Shown: positions 16,901 through 27,295, counted from the stretch's first letter. The stretch: 64,000 nucleotides of DNA from an uncultured bacterium (GCA_934621605.1 CAKTUZ010000012.1:1-64000), one strand, 5' to 3'. Notes: generated by a model from the sequence alone, not told the origin. Numbers and translations are program-made.

Positions 16901-17170
16901 GTGTGTAGTAATTCAGAAGATTATGATCCAGACGGGAAGTTTAATTTGCCTATGACTTTCAAAAAAAACTTTGGCTGTCTTATCACAGACGACATGGTAA
17001 AAGAATTGATAGTAAGCTTGCTTAAGAGAAAATCTATAACACAAGATGAACTTCAAAAGCATGGAATTTTGGAAAGCTCTATCGAGAAATATGGCCTTGA
17101 ACACCTTGTTGCCGGTGGATATAAAAAACAGTCTGCAACCAACAATATGCCAGGAGAGAAAAATGTTTGA
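16901..17170 (+). CDS. Small hypothetical protein upstream of the AlbA_2 regulator
   Basis: An 89-residue protein starting at GTG with TAGGAG upstream. Residues about 28-70 (ITDDMVKELIVSLLKRKSIT, then DELQKHGI) look like a small helical, possibly winged-helix fold. Its last codons overlap the start of the next gene (ATG at 17163) by 8 bases, which implies translational coupling and a shared role with that regulator. Family not recognised. Confidence 0.6.
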   Translation: MCSNSEDYDPDGKFNLPMTFKKNFGCLITDDMVKELIVSLLKRKSITQDELQKHGILESSIEKYGLEHLVAGGYKKQSATNNMPGEKNV

Positions 17171-18488
17171 AAGTCAAAATATAGAATGGAAAAGTAAATG
17201 GAAAGACGAGTATCTAGAATGGATTTGCGGTTACGCAAATGCGCAAGGTGGTAAAATTTGTATTGGCTGTGACGACAACGGAAATGTAGTCGGTCTACCT
17301 AATGCTCGTAAGCTTCTGGAGGATATTCCCAACAAAATTCGTGACACTATGGGTATAATCGTTGGTGTCAATTTATTAAGCGTGGAGGATAAGGAATATA
17401 TTGAAGTTGATGTTCCGTCTTACCCAATTGGTATCTCCTGCAAAGGCGTGTATTATTATCGCAGTGGTAGCACAAGACAAGTATTAACAGGGCCTGCGTT
17501 AGAAGCGTTTTTGATGCGTAAACGTGGCGTTACATGGGATAATCTTCCACTGCCAGCTTTTTCAATAAATGATATTGATGATGGAATTGTGGCACGTTTC
17601 AAACAATTAGCAATAAGAAAAGGACGTATTGACGAGAGCTTGTTGGATGAATCCAAAGAAACTCTGATGGAAAAGTTGCATCTGATGAATGGCAATTACT
17701 TGACTAATGCAGCGATGTTACTTTTTAGTAAAGACCCAGAAAAATGGCAGCTCGGAGCGTACGTTAAGCTTGGATATTTTGAAACGGATGCAGATCTTGT
17801 GTACCAAGATGAAATTCACGGTTCTATTCTGGAGCAGATTGATAAAATTGTAGAACTAGTGCATCTTAAATATATGAAAGCAAGGATAACCTATGATGAT
17901 ATGCAGAGGCTCGAGCGTTACTTTGTCCCTGAAGCTGCCTTGCGAGAAGCTCTCTTGAATGCTTTGTGTCATAAACAATATCAATCTGGCGTTCCCATTC
18001 AGATTAGTGTTTATGAAGATAAACTATACATTGCTAATTGTGGTTGCCTACCTGAAAAGTGGACATTAGAAAATTTAATGCGCAAGCATGCTTCTGTTCC
18101 ATACAACCCTAATATCGCTCATGTTTTCTATTTAGCCGGTTTTATTGAAAGTTGGGGACGCGGCATAGAAAAGATTTGTTCATCTTGCAAAAAAGACGGC
18201 GTTCCACAGCCAGAGTATACTATCAATCCAGGCGATATTATGATTCAGTTTACTGCTCCTGTAGTTCAAACTATTCGCCCAAATAGGATGACTGTAAAGG
18301 TTAACGATAATGAATATGCTTTGCTTAAACTTATTTCTGAAGATCCTGGCTATACCATGTCTCAGTTGTCGGACAAACTTAATATAAGTAGAAAGACAGT
18401 TGCACTGCGTATAAAAGGACTTAAGGAAAGGGGCATTATTGAGCGGATCGGTTCAGATCGCAATGGACATTGGAATGTAAAATTGTAA
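17163..18488 (+). CDS. AlbA_2 / Schlafen-type putative DNA-binding regulator
   Basis: A 441-residue protein. The N-terminal AlbA_2 (formerly AAA_4) domain shows FESQNIEWKSKWKDEYLEWI, then GYANAQGGKICIGCDDNGNVVG. The middle carries the GHKL-like portion common in this family (EAALREALLNALCHKQY, then IANCGCLPEKWTLENL, then GFIESWGRGIEKI). The C-terminus is a winged helix (YTMSQLSDKLNISRKTVALR, then IERIGSDRNGHWNVKL). Such proteins are usually annotated as transcriptional regulators or ATP-binding proteins, often near mobile or defence genes. I chose the ATG at 17163 because AGGAGAG precedes it and homology begins there. Confidence 0.85.
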   Translation: MFESQNIEWKSKWKDEYLEWICGYANAQGGKICIGCDDNGNVVGLPNARKLLEDIPNKIRDTMGIIVGVNLLSVEDKEYIEVDVPSYPIGISCKGVYYYRSGSTRQVLTGPALEAFLMRKRGVTWDNLPLPAFSINDIDDGIVARFKQLAIRKGRIDESLLDESKETLMEKLHLMNGNYLTNAAMLLFSKDPEKWQLGAYVKLGYFETDADLVYQDEIHGSILEQIDKIVELVHLKYMKARITYDDMQRLERYFVPEAALREALLNALCHKQYQSGVPIQISVYEDKLYIANCGCLPEKWTLENLMRKHASVPYNPNIAHVFYLAGFIESWGRGIEKICSSCKKDGVPQPEYTINPGDIMIQFTAPVVQTIRPNRMTVKVNDNEYALLKLISEDPGYTMSQLSDKLNISRKTVALRIKGLKERGIIERIGSDRNGHWNVKL

Positions 18489-18530
18489 AAAAATACTATT
18501 TTTGCAATGATTGTAAGGTGACTGATCATA

Positions 18531-18590
18531 GTAAAGGTGACTGTAAAGGTGACTGTAAAGGTGACTGTAAAGGTGACTGTAAAGGTGACT
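18531..18590 (+). repeat. Five tandem copies of a 12-bp repeat
   Basis: GTAAAGGTGACT is repeated five times without error, with degenerate partial copies on both sides. It starts 43 bases after the AlbA_2 gene. Translated, it reads TVKVTVKV, the kind of linker that AlbA_2 proteins often carry before their winged helix; the gene upstream still has one such unit (MTVKVND). The tract may have moved or expanded by slippage. It ends just before the ribosome site of the next small gene. Confidence 0.85.
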
Positions 18591-18614
18591 GTAAATTGTT
18601 GGAGGTTTCAACGC

Positions 18615-18809
18615 ATGGATAAAGATGATAAACCAGTTTGGGAAGAATTTCCGCCATCTAAATATAATTGTTCGTTGTCTCGTTATACATTCTATTTGAC
18701 GACAGATCCAGATTTTTATGATAAATATAGAGATAAAGAAATAGTACTTGCTAAGGCAAAAGAAGCTGTAGAATGGGTTTGTCAATTTCCAGAAGTAAGT
18801 ATGCTTTGA
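18615..18809 (+). CDS. Small hypothetical protein (64 aa)
   Basis: Starts at ATG 18615 with TTGGAGG eight bases upstream; the longer open frame back through the 12-bp repeats is rejected for lack of a ribosome site. The sequence is charged and aromatic (DKPVWEEFPPSKYNCSLSRY). No known family; it may belong with the AlbA_2 gene transcript. Confidence 0.5.
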   Translation: MDKDDKPVWEEFPPSKYNCSLSRYTFYLTTDPDFYDKYRDKEIVLAKAKEAVEWVCQFPEVSML

Positions 18810-18861
18810 GGAAATGCTTAAATTCCAACAGATATAAAATATACCAAGGAGATAAAAACAA

Positions 18862-19314
18862 ATGAAGATGACAGTTTCCAGAGCTTTGAAAGAGCGGGCG
18901 CGTTTAGCTGGTAAATTAGGGGAAATATTTAAGCTTATAAGAAACGAAAACTCAGTTTTAGCTGGAGCAACTCGCACTTGTGATATTCGGGAAAAATTTG
19001 TTGAATATAAAAGTATTGTCAAGAAAATGACCGCAATTAAGGCAGCCGTTACTAAAGCAAATGCCGATATCGCTGCCGAATTAGCTGAACTAGCTGAAAC
19101 AAAATCAATGATAACTCAGCTTAAAAGTATAAACGTTGTAGAAGGCAAACAGCGTGAATCTGGCTACAGCGGAGCTTCTGAATACGAAATGGAAGCGGCT
19201 ATCAGTAAAGCAGAGTTATATCGTGAGCTTGAACTATTGCAAGATAGGGCTAATATGTTGCAAGATAAGATTGATGAATTCAACGCGAAAACTTCAGTCG
19301 AAGTTGAGCTTTGA
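18862..19314 (+). CDS. Coiled-coil hypothetical protein
   Basis: A 150-residue, almost fully helical protein with a good AAGGAG site. Two long coiled-coil stretches (MTVSRALKERARLAGKLGEI and SKAELYRELELLQDRANMLQ) flank a short polar centre (GKQRESGYSGASEYEM). The layout is faintly like the DIP1984-type small coiled-coil proteins, but I cannot confirm that. A strong terminator follows at 19523-19558. Confidence 0.6.
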   Translation: MKMTVSRALKERARLAGKLGEIFKLIRNENSVLAGATRTCDIREKFVEYKSIVKKMTAIKAAVTKANADIAAELAELAETKSMITQLKSINVVEGKQRESGYSGASEYEMEAAISKAELYRELELLQDRANMLQDKIDEFNAKTSVEVEL

Positions 19315-19522
19315 ATTAAATCCTGAATGGCAGACTAGTCCGCTTTATGAAACAATGAAAAGCAAACTGGCCTTAGGGTCTAACCGATAAAGTATAGAGA
19401 TAGCTGACAAAGATAAACCCACAATGTATTGCACGTTGAAAACTCAATTTTCAGTTATTAAACTTTAAGGTTAAAAACTTATCTGTTAAAATTTAGTATT
19501 GGATTAGTTTGGCTATTTAGGT

Positions 19523-19558
19523 CAAGAGAGCTTCTGCGGAGGCTCTCTTGTTTTTTTT
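19523..19558 (+). terminator. Strong intrinsic terminator
   Basis: CAAGAGAGC (19523-19531) pairs perfectly with GCTCTCTTG (19542-19550), followed by eight T. It closes the plus-strand run that ends with the coiled-coil gene. Confidence 0.93.
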
Positions 19559-19670
19559 ATGCTTTAGCCGTTACTTTTTTGTGATTAACGTATATCCTTA
19601 AAGCAAGAGTTTGAGTGGTAAATATAAAATATAGTACGGCTGTATCAAGCAATGGCTTTAATGTTGATAA

Positions 19671-21464
19671 TTAGGCAATTAGCTTATTTAATGGCAAGTT
19701 AAAGTCTGTCTTTAAGCAGTAAAAATAGGGGAAAATAATACCCTCAAAGTAACCAATAGATGCTTTTGTCGGCCTATTATAAAGAACTTCTCTAGTTTGC
19801 TTTTGCAATTCTCCCACAAATTCGGCGTAGCTTTCACTGGCAATAACTGTCAGTACATTAACGTTATGTACATTATCTTTTAAGATGTCGGCATCCATGC
19901 GAGTTCCTTGCTTATTGACACAAAGACGCAAACCGCGGCCAACTTCTTGGCGTTTTTGCACAGTGCTGTCGCTGCGTTTTTAAAGTACAAATTTGGAAAA
20001 TGTTGGGATTATCCCAACCTTCACGCAAAGCTGAATGTGAGAAAATAAAGCGTGTAGGTTCGTCAAAAGAAAGCAAACGCTCTTTATTTTTTAAGATCAG
20101 ATCATAAGCGGAGATATCGTCAGAAATATCAGTACCGCGCTTTACAGAACTGTTTATACTGCGGCCTTTTTTATCTATACTGAAATAACCTCGATGTACT
20201 TTATGAACTTCACTTTGTCTTAAATAATGCAAATACTTTTCATATTTTTTGCCTAAAAAATTGCACAATTCATCAATAATTTTAGTGTATTCTTCTTCAA
20301 ATATTTGGCCATATTCTCCTAAAAGCTCTTGGCCGTTTTCGTCATACTGGCGATACTTAGCCACCTCGTCGATAAAGAAAAGTGAAAGCGTTTTGATACC
20401 TTTAGCAAAAAGCTTTTTCTCTTTTTCAATATGGGAAAGAATAGTTTCTCTAATTTGTACTCGACGTAAAGTCTTTTCGGAAGCGTCGCCAACTACTTCG
20501 CCTTTGCGCAACTTTTCACCATTGGTAAAAGTTACTATACCAATATAAGGATCAATATCAATAATGGCCAATTCTTTGTATTGTTCCATATTGTTGGATT
20601 CATAGTAGAGATTATCGCCGACTTCTAGAGTGTGGATTTCACGCTTAATGCCGCTTTTGTGAGCTACTTCAAGTTCTAGCTTAACTTTGGGAGCATGCTT
20701 AGCGGAAAGGACGATACTTTGCAAATATAAATACTTATCGGTACCGCGCAAGTTTTTAACTTCGAAGCCTTTAACTTCTATTTTATTACCGCCACGTTCA
20801 GCTAAGCCTTTTTCTTCACTCATAGAAGTATTAAAAGCTTGAGTATTGATAATCATAACACGTTAATAGCCGAACTACTGGAAAAAGAGTCCAAGGCGGT
20901 TAGATTGTCGCTATCATAAACAAAGAAGCAAGCCTTTTGGCCGTAGTATTCGTGGAAGTGATCGGCAGTAATTTCAAACGACTTCTTGACGCCTTCGCGA
21001 ATAGCAATACTAGGTACTACTACGATAAATTTGCTCCAGCCGTAGCGCTTATTAAGCTCAAACATAGTCTTGATATAGACATAAGTTTTGCCAGTACCAG
21101 TTTCCATTTCTATATCGAGAGAGCAACGTCCTAAACCGTAAGCGGTTACCAAATTATTGGAAATAGTCAAGTTGTTTTCCGCTTGCAAAACTTGGATATT
21201 ATGGAGCAATTGTTCGTTAGTTAAGCGCACAGCCGTATTTTTATAGCCGTTTTCATTAACTGACTCGCGAAAGTCGATGCGGTTCACATCATCTTCTAGC
21301 GTATTGGTAGGCAGCTCAAATTGTTGCTGATGGATATTATCTAGAATAGTACCTAGATCGCGGCGGTATCTATCATTTTCGCCTTTAGGCTGGCCTTGAA
21401 AAATGCGTACTACAGCTTCGACAGCCTCGGTTTGGTATGGCTGAATCTTAAAATGGAACTTCAT
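19671..21464 (-). pseudogene. Type III restriction endonuclease subunit (Res), decayed
   Basis: Three minus-strand pieces read as Res in order: 21464-20853 (Walker A METGTGKTYV, then VVVPSIAIREGV), 20856-19912 (VKGFEVKNLRGTDKYLY to HSALREGWDNPNIFQICTLK) and 19961-19671 (QKRQEVGRGLRLCVN). Frameshifts separate them: near 20855, where NV should run on into MIINTQAF, and near 19975, where one extra A in an A-run breaks TLK-RSDSTVQKRQE. About 80 residues that should hold the DExH box are missing between NTQAFNTSM and KIEVKGF. The nuclease C-terminus is lost. The subunit cannot be functional. Confidence 0.93.
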
Positions 21465-21467
21465 CTT

Positions 21468-21793
21468 TTAAAGCACTTTCGTTGTCGTATCGGGACTGTA
21501 AGCTTTGAAAATTTGCTCAAAGTTGGTAGCTAAGCTGTCATTGAAAAGAGAACTATCGCGCAAAACAGCATAAATAGGCGTTTCTTTGGCAATAGCGGTA
21601 ACTACCTCTTCAGTAATATTAGGCTCAAAGCAAGCGATTAAATAATTACCGTTAACTTTAAAAACTTTGTGGCCGGCAATATCGACAGTTTCTATAGGCG
21701 AAGAAAGCTCCAAGCTAAGTTCGAGCATAACTTGGAAAAGCAAGTCCTCGGCGCTGCGATCGTCTTTAACGTTATCGATTAGCTCATCTCTGT
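21468..21793 (-). pseudogene. Type III modification methyltransferase (Mod), C-terminal remnant
   Basis: The open part reads LLFQVMLELSLELSSPIE, NYLIACFEPNITEEVV, VLRDSSLFNDSLATNFEQIF, SPDTTTKVL, which is the conserved end of type III Mod subunits. The frame continues upstream as DRDELIDNVKDDRSAED to about 21793, then breaks off at the junction with the plus-strand helicase remnant. All catalytic motifs (DPPY and the AdoMet site) are gone. The res start lies 4 bases beyond its stop, the normal mod-res order. Confidence 0.9.
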
Positions 21794-24190
21794 CCTAAAA
21801 AATTAGCTGCTAACTGGAATACTTATAAAGATAACTACGTTAACAATCCTATTTCCGGCGATCGTCTCAATTATGATGTATTGTTCCATACTGATTTATC
21901 CAGGACGTCTGGTGTGTCAAATGGCATTGATTTATCTCGTTTCAATTGGAGCAATTACGACTTAATAGTTATTGACGAATCACACAATTTCCGCAACGGT
22001 ATAGGCACTCGCCAGGGCGAAAATCGCTACCAAAAACTTATAAATAAAGTGCTGCGCAGTGGCGTTAAAACTAAAGTGCTTATGCTTTCGGCAACTCCAG
22101 TTAATAACAACTTTAGCGATTTAGAAAACCAGCTGGCTTTAGTTTATGATGGCGGCGACTCTTCTAAATTAGATGAAAAGCTCAATACCTCTAAAAGCAT
22201 CAACAATATTTTTACCCAAGCTCGCAGTGCTTTTAAAGAGTGGAGTAGATTATCTATTGAAAAGCGCACTACCGATACTTTATTAAAGAAGCTTGACTTT
22301 GATTTTTTCGAACTTTTAGACAGTTTAACTATCGCACGTTCGCGAAAGCATATCGTTAAATATTACAATACAACAGAAATAGGCGTTTTCTCCCATAAAA
22401 ATAGGCCCATTTCTTTGCGTCCGCCTCTTACCAACATAAGTAACTTAAATTCAGCAGCTACTTATAGCAAAATTTATGGGCAGCTTATGACTCTCAGTTT
22501 AGAAGTTTACACACCTTTTAAGTATATTTTGAAAACTAAAAAAGACGAGTATATTAGGAAGCTGGCTCGCAAGCAAAGCAGTAAATTATCTGATGATAAA
22601 AAGCTAAAATTCTTTGAAGGGCGCGATAATGGCGTCATTCGTTTAATGGCTACTAACCTTCTGAAGCGTTTGGAAAGTTCTATCCATTCTTTCAAAATTA
22701 CTTTAGAAAAAATGATCTTTTTAATTGATAATACAATTAAAAAGATTGATGATTATGAAAATGAAAGTTTAATTCACCAAACTGCTAGTAAGGAAATTGA
22801 CACTTTTGAGCTCTCAAACAGCGAAGATTTGGATATTAGCGATGAAGAAACAGAGTTTTTCACCGAAAGTAAAAGGGTAAAAATTGCTATTGCTGATATG
22901 GATTATGTAACTTGGCGTGCTAGTTTGCGAAAAGACGTAGCTATTCTAAAAGATGTAGCTAAAGCGGTACAAAATATTACTCCAGAACATGATGCCAAAT
23001 TGCAAGAATTATTGCATTTAATCTCTTCTAAAATTGAGCATCCTATCAACGTCGGCAATAAAAAGATCATTATTTTTTCAGCTTTTTCTGATACAGCTAG
23101 TTATCTTTACGATTATGTCAGTCAATATGTAAAAGCTAAATATGACTTAAATTCTGCACTTGTTACTGGCGATAAGGAAAAAACAAATTTAAAAGTTGAA
23201 TGTAGTAAAGCTCTTCGCTTAAACGATATTTTGACCTATTTTTCGCCTATTTCTAAAGATCGAGACAAGATCTTTCCTGGCAGCCGAGATGATATTGATA
23301 TTTTAATTGCTACCGATTGTATTTCTGAAGGTCAAAACTTACAAGATTGCGACTATTTAGTCAATTATGATATTCACTGGAACCCTGTGCGCATTATTCA
23401 GCGCTTTGGACGTATAGATCGTATTGGCAGCCACAATAAGTGTATCCAGCTAGTCAATTTTTGGCCCGACGTAAACTTAGACGATTATATCAGTTTAGAA
23501 GATCGCGTCAGAGATCGCATGAAACTTACCGTCATGGTTAGTACGGGTGATGATAATCCCATTAGCGAAGAAAAAGGCGACTTAGAGTATCGCAAGCGCC
23601 AGTTACAACGTTTACAAAATGAAGTTATCGATATTGACGAAGACTCTGAAGGCGGAATTTCCATTATGAACTTAGGCTTAAATGAATTTCGTCTCGACTT
23701 GCTCGATTATATAAAAAAACACGGACACTTAGACAAAAAGCCCTTGGGACTTTATGCTGTAGTGCCAGCTAGCCAAGATTTGCCCGAAGGCGCCATATTT
23801 ATTCTGAAAAACATCAATCCCAATATGAACATCAATGGCAAAAACCGCATCCATCCTTTTTATATGATCTATGTAGATAAAGATGGCCGTATCCTTTGCA
23901 ATTATCTCAACCCCAAGAAGTTGCTGGACGATGTGCGTTTACTTTGTCGCGGTAAAGCTGAGCCTATAAAGATACTGTGCGATAAGTTTAATACCGAAAC
24001 AGATAACGGCAAAAATATGAAAGCTATGTCTAAATTGCTTAATAAAGCTATAAAATCTATTATCGATACAAAACAAGATGAAGATGTAGACAGCTTATTT
24101 AGGCCCGGCGGTACTTCAGCTTTAGAAGGCGATATTTCCGGCTTGGAAGACTTCGAATTGGTTTGTTTCTTTGCTGTTAGGGAGCTGTAA
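21791..24190 (+). pseudogene. Superfamily 2 helicase, N-terminally truncated
   Basis: The frame opens directly at the junction with the mod remnant as CPKKLAANWNTYKDNYVNN, so motif I and everything before it are missing. What follows is intact: YDVLFHTDLSRTSG, motif II DESHNFRNG, motif III LSATPVNN, motif V ATDCISEGQNLQ and motif VI QRFGRIDRIGS. This type of large helicase, often with a phospholipase-D-like N-terminus, accompanies DUF4391 and type III mod/res genes. The longest ORF starts at a TTG (21881) that is not a real start. Without the ATP-binding motif it should be inactive. Confidence 0.85.
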
Positions 24191-24193
24191 AAA

Positions 24194-24901
24194 ATGGCAG
24201 AGGAGATTGGCAATATGTGGAACTTTCCGCCGGAAACAAAATTAGCTGCCACAAAAGCTAATGTATTTAAAGGAATGTACGAGCGATTTAATAACAGTTT
24301 GTCTATGGCGCAAAGAAGCTTGAAAAGAACTTTTAAGCGACAAATAAAAGATATACTTTGGCTCAACAAATTGGCAGCTAATACTTTACACTTAGAAAGA
24401 GAACAGCAGGCTAGGGAAATACAAGTATTTACCATTGACTTAATTGAACCTGATTTACATAGAGATATTCTTCAGCAACTGGACAGAATTGTACCTTATT
24501 ACATTTTGTTTATCTTGCGCTATCAAAATAGGCGTCAGGCTATTATAGCTTATAAAGAATTTGACGAAGAAGGCAATGTATCTAAAGTTGACCCTTACTT
24601 TGGGACAGGCTGGCTAGCTGAAACAGAATCTCCATTTGAATTTAAGGCAGCTTCTTCTATAGAAGGAGTATACACTAATATTATACGCCAAGTAGCTGGG
24701 CCGACTTTAAGTTATTTTGATACTTCACGCTCTTTAAAAGAAAATATAGAAATTCAAACTCAACTGAAATTTCTCCAAGCACAAATAGATAATCTCAATC
24801 AAAAGATACGCAGAGAAAAGCAACCCAAAGAAAAACACAGACTGTTCGCTTGCAAAAAAGAATTTGAGGAGCAAAAGCGCCATTTCATTATCAACTTATA
24901 A
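24194..24901 (+). CDS. DUF4391-family protein
   Basis: A 235-residue protein starting 4 bases after the helicase stop. The central part (LILIDL-like VFTIDLIEPDLHRDILQQLD, then YYILFILRYQNRRQAIIAYK) and the helical charged tail match what I know of DUF4391 proteins, which sit between the helicase and mod genes of a type III restriction arrangement. Here it is complete but orphaned: no mod start follows it. Function unknown; probably only a relic of the broken locus. Confidence 0.72.
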   Translation: MAEEIGNMWNFPPETKLAATKANVFKGMYERFNNSLSMAQRSLKRTFKRQIKDILWLNKLAANTLHLEREQQAREIQVFTIDLIEPDLHRDILQQLDRIVPYYILFILRYQNRRQAIIAYKEFDEEGNVSKVDPYFGTGWLAETESPFEFKAASSIEGVYTNIIRQVAGPTLSYFDTSRSLKENIEIQTQLKFLQAQIDNLNQKIRREKQPKEKHRLFACKKEFEEQKRHFIINL

Positions 24902-25257
24902 AAATGGTATATAATACATACCAAAATAATACTATAAATATATAAATATATTTTATAACTTCCTATTTTTTAAGGTTTTATGTATTAAAAATAATAAATT
25001 AGTCTCTAATACTCTTGACTAATAATTTTGCTTTTGCTATATTCTGGGTAACAAAACTGCATATATAACCTCATCCTCTTAAAATCTTATAACAATCAGT
25101 GCTGCGTAAATTATGCGGCACGTAAATGGCCTCTGAATAGTCGATAACAGAGGCTTATTTATTTCCTGGCTATTTTTATGTATAATTTTGTAGAAGATTT
25201 GACTTTTGTACCATAAATAGTGTTGTTTTTTTATGGAGAGGGGAATTTATTATTAAA
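24902..25257. other. AT-rich gap where mod would be expected
   Basis: No reading frame is supported. If the type III locus had its usual order, the mod gene would start here after DUF4391; no trace of its N-terminus is seen. The segment has a stem GTGC-x-GC / GC-x-GCAC near 25100-25122 and the terminator-like hairpin at 25129-25154, then the ribosome site of the AlbA_2 gene. Confidence 0.5.
25129..25164 (+). terminator. Terminator-like hairpin GCCTCTG/CAGAGGC
   Basis: GCCTCTG (25129-25135) pairs with CAGAGGC (25148-25154), followed by TTATTTATTT. A similar hairpin (GGCCTCTGTTTAG with an AAAGGC arm) lies at about 27340-27370 after the Ogt gene. Confidence 0.7.
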
Positions 25258-26688
25258 ATGAATGCTGACCGGTTTGAGCAAATATTAGAAATTGGCGAAA
25301 CAGTTGCCGTTGAATTTAAACGTTGCGGAAACGGCATAGAAGATGATGTCTATGAAACGGTTTGTTCATTTCTAAACAGGTTTGGTGGAGATATTTTTTT
25401 GGGCATTTTAGATGACGGTACAGTTTGCGGAGTTCCTGAAAAAGCAGCACCTGATCTTATAAAAAATTTTATCAAGCGTATTAGCAACCAAAACAGTTTC
25501 ACTCCAACAGTATACTTAGCTCCTGAAATTCTTGATTATAATGACAGAACTGTTATCCATATACACGTTCCGCCTAGCGCTGAAGTGCATAAATTTAAGG
25601 GTATAATTTATGATCGCATTGATGATTCTGATGTAAAAGTAAGTGCTACATCTCAAATTGCGCAGATGTACATTCGTAAGCAAAACATATTTACTGAACG
25701 TAAGGTATACCCCTACGTTGAAATGGCTGATTTGCGCTTAGATTTACTTCCTAAATTACGCCTTATGGCAGCAAATAGTAGTAGCAATAAACAACATCCT
25801 TGGATGAGCATGTCTGATGAAGAACTTTTTAAAAGCTCAAGGCTATACAGTATGGATCGCGCTACTGGAGAAAAAGGTTTAAATCTGGCAGCAGTTATGC
25901 TATTAGGTAAAGATGATGTCATCGCTGACATTGTGCCGACTTACGTTACAGATGCCCTCTTGAAAAGGGTAAATATTGATCGCTATGATGATAGAGAAAT
26001 TATAAAAACTAATCTAATCGAAAGCTATGAGCAACTTATGGAATTTGGTCGTAAACATTTATCTGATAAATTTTTCCTTGATGGAGACCAAAGAAAAAGT
26101 TTGCGTAACATAATTACACGCGAAATTGTGGCCAATACGCTTATTCATAGGGAATTTACTAGCTCTTATCAAGCTAAGTTTATTATAGAGTCTGATAAAA
26201 TGTACGTTGAGAATGCTAGTAGAGCTGTGCAAAACGCTATTATAACTTTGGATAATTTAGAGCCAAATCCCAAAAATCCTATAATTGCCGCTTTTTTCAG
26301 AAATATAGGTTATGCCGATCAACTTGGTTCAGGCGTTAGAAATTTATTCAGATATAGCAAATATTATTCAGGCCAAGATCCAGAATTTTTTGAAGGTGAT
26401 ATTTTTAGAATTATAGTGCCTTTAGATGGAGCTACTACCCAAGCTACCCAAGTTACTACCCAAGTTACCCAAGCTACTACCCAAGTTACCCAAGCTCGAT
26501 CTATTGATAGTGAACAAAAAATTGTAAATTTACTTCAGCAAAATCCGAGCGCTTCGCAAGCGGAAGTTGCTGCAAAACTCGGGATCAGCGTTAATGCAGT
26601 CAAGTATTATATCAGAAAGTTACGCGATCTCGGGCATTTAGAACGAGTTGGCTCTCCGCAAAAAGGTAAATGGATAGTAAAATCTTAG
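25258..26688 (+). CDS. AlbA_2 / Schlafen-type regulator with TTQVTQ linker
   Basis: A 476-residue protein with AlbA_2 N-terminus (GETVAVEFKRCG, then NRFGGDIFLGILDDGTVCGV), the GHKL-like middle (TREIVANTLIHREFTSSYQA, then FRNIGYADQLGSGVRNLFRY) and a winged-helix C-terminus (SASQAEVAAKLGISVNAVKY). The linker ATTQATQVTTQVTQATTQVT is a repetitive tract typical of the family and prone to slippage at DNA level (26430-26495). ATG at 25258 has GGAGAGGGG upstream. Only distantly like the other AlbA_2 protein at 17163-18488. It may regulate the Ogt gene that follows by about 60 bases. Confidence 0.85.
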   Translation: MNADRFEQILEIGETVAVEFKRCGNGIEDDVYETVCSFLNRFGGDIFLGILDDGTVCGVPEKAAPDLIKNFIKRISNQNSFTPTVYLAPEILDYNDRTVIHIHVPPSAEVHKFKGIIYDRIDDSDVKVSATSQIAQMYIRKQNIFTERKVYPYVEMADLRLDLLPKLRLMAANSSSNKQHPWMSMSDEELFKSSRLYSMDRATGEKGLNLAAVMLLGKDDVIADIVPTYVTDALLKRVNIDRYDDREIIKTNLIESYEQLMEFGRKHLSDKFFLDGDQRKSLRNIITREIVANTLIHREFTSSYQAKFIIESDKMYVENASRAVQNAIITLDNLEPNPKNPIIAAFFRNIGYADQLGSGVRNLFRYSKYYSGQDPEFFEGDIFRIIVPLDGATTQATQVTTQVTQATTQVTQARSIDSEQKIVNLLQQNPSASQAEVAAKLGISVNAVKYYIRKLRDLGHLERVGSPQKGKWIVKS

Positions 26689-26746
26689 CTAGAGCTAGGA
26701 TATATAGGTTGTGCATAAAAGTGGGTTCAAAAAAGAAAAACAAAAA

Positions 26747-27295
26747 ATGGAAAATATAATGTATACGAGCACTTATGATTCTGCAATTGGCAGCTTATTG
26801 CTGGCGGCTGACGATATAGGTTTAGTCGGTTTATGGCTCAATAGCGATCGCTTTTATGCCAATTTGTTGGCCAACTGTGAGTCTGTTGTCAAAGAAACGC
26901 CTATTTTAGAGGCTGTCAAGCGTTGGTTAAACGCGTATTTTAGTGGACATGAACCAAAAGTTGAGGTGCCGCTTCATCTTATCGGCACGCCATTTCGCCA
27001 GGAAGTTTGGAAGTTACTTTTGCAAATTCCTTATGGCAAAGTAATTACATATGGAGATTTAGCTAAAAAAATGGCTGAAAAAAGGGGAGTTGAGCATATG
27101 TCTGCTCAAGCAATAGGTGGCGCTGTCGGCCATAATGAAATTTCAATTATTATTCCCTGTCATAGAGTTATTGGTGCTAATGGTAACTTAACCGGTTATG
27201 CCGGCGGAATAGATAAAAAGCTCAAATTGCTTGAGCTAGAAGGCGTAGATACGAAGAAGTTGTTTTTGCCTAAAAACTATAAAGCCAACGCCTAA
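26747..27295 (+). CDS. ogt: Methylated-DNA-protein-cysteine methyltransferase
   Basis: Removes alkyl groups from O6-alkylguanine in DNA by suicidal transfer to its cysteine. The active site IIIPCHRVIG is followed by NGNLTGYAGGIDKKLKLLEL, and upstream is the DNA-binding helix YGKVITYGDLAKKMA. Length is normal. The open frame reaches a GTG at 26711, but the ATG at 26747 (or the one at 26759, MYTSTYDS) fits the family start better; ribosome sites are weak for all. It follows the AlbA_2 regulator on the same strand. Confidence 0.92.
   Translation: MENIMYTSTYDSAIGSLLLAADDIGLVGLWLNSDRFYANLLANCESVVKETPILEAVKRWLNAYFSGHEPKVEVPLHLIGTPFRQEVWKLLLQIPYGKVITYGDLAKKMAEKRGVEHMSAQAIGGAVGHNEISIIIPCHRVIGANGNLTGYAGGIDKKLKLLELEGVDTKKLFLPKNYKANA

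Noticed and set aside
18531..18590. CRISPR-like repeat array
   Set aside because: The 12-bp units are directly tandem with no spacers; it is a simple repeat of coding-type sequence.
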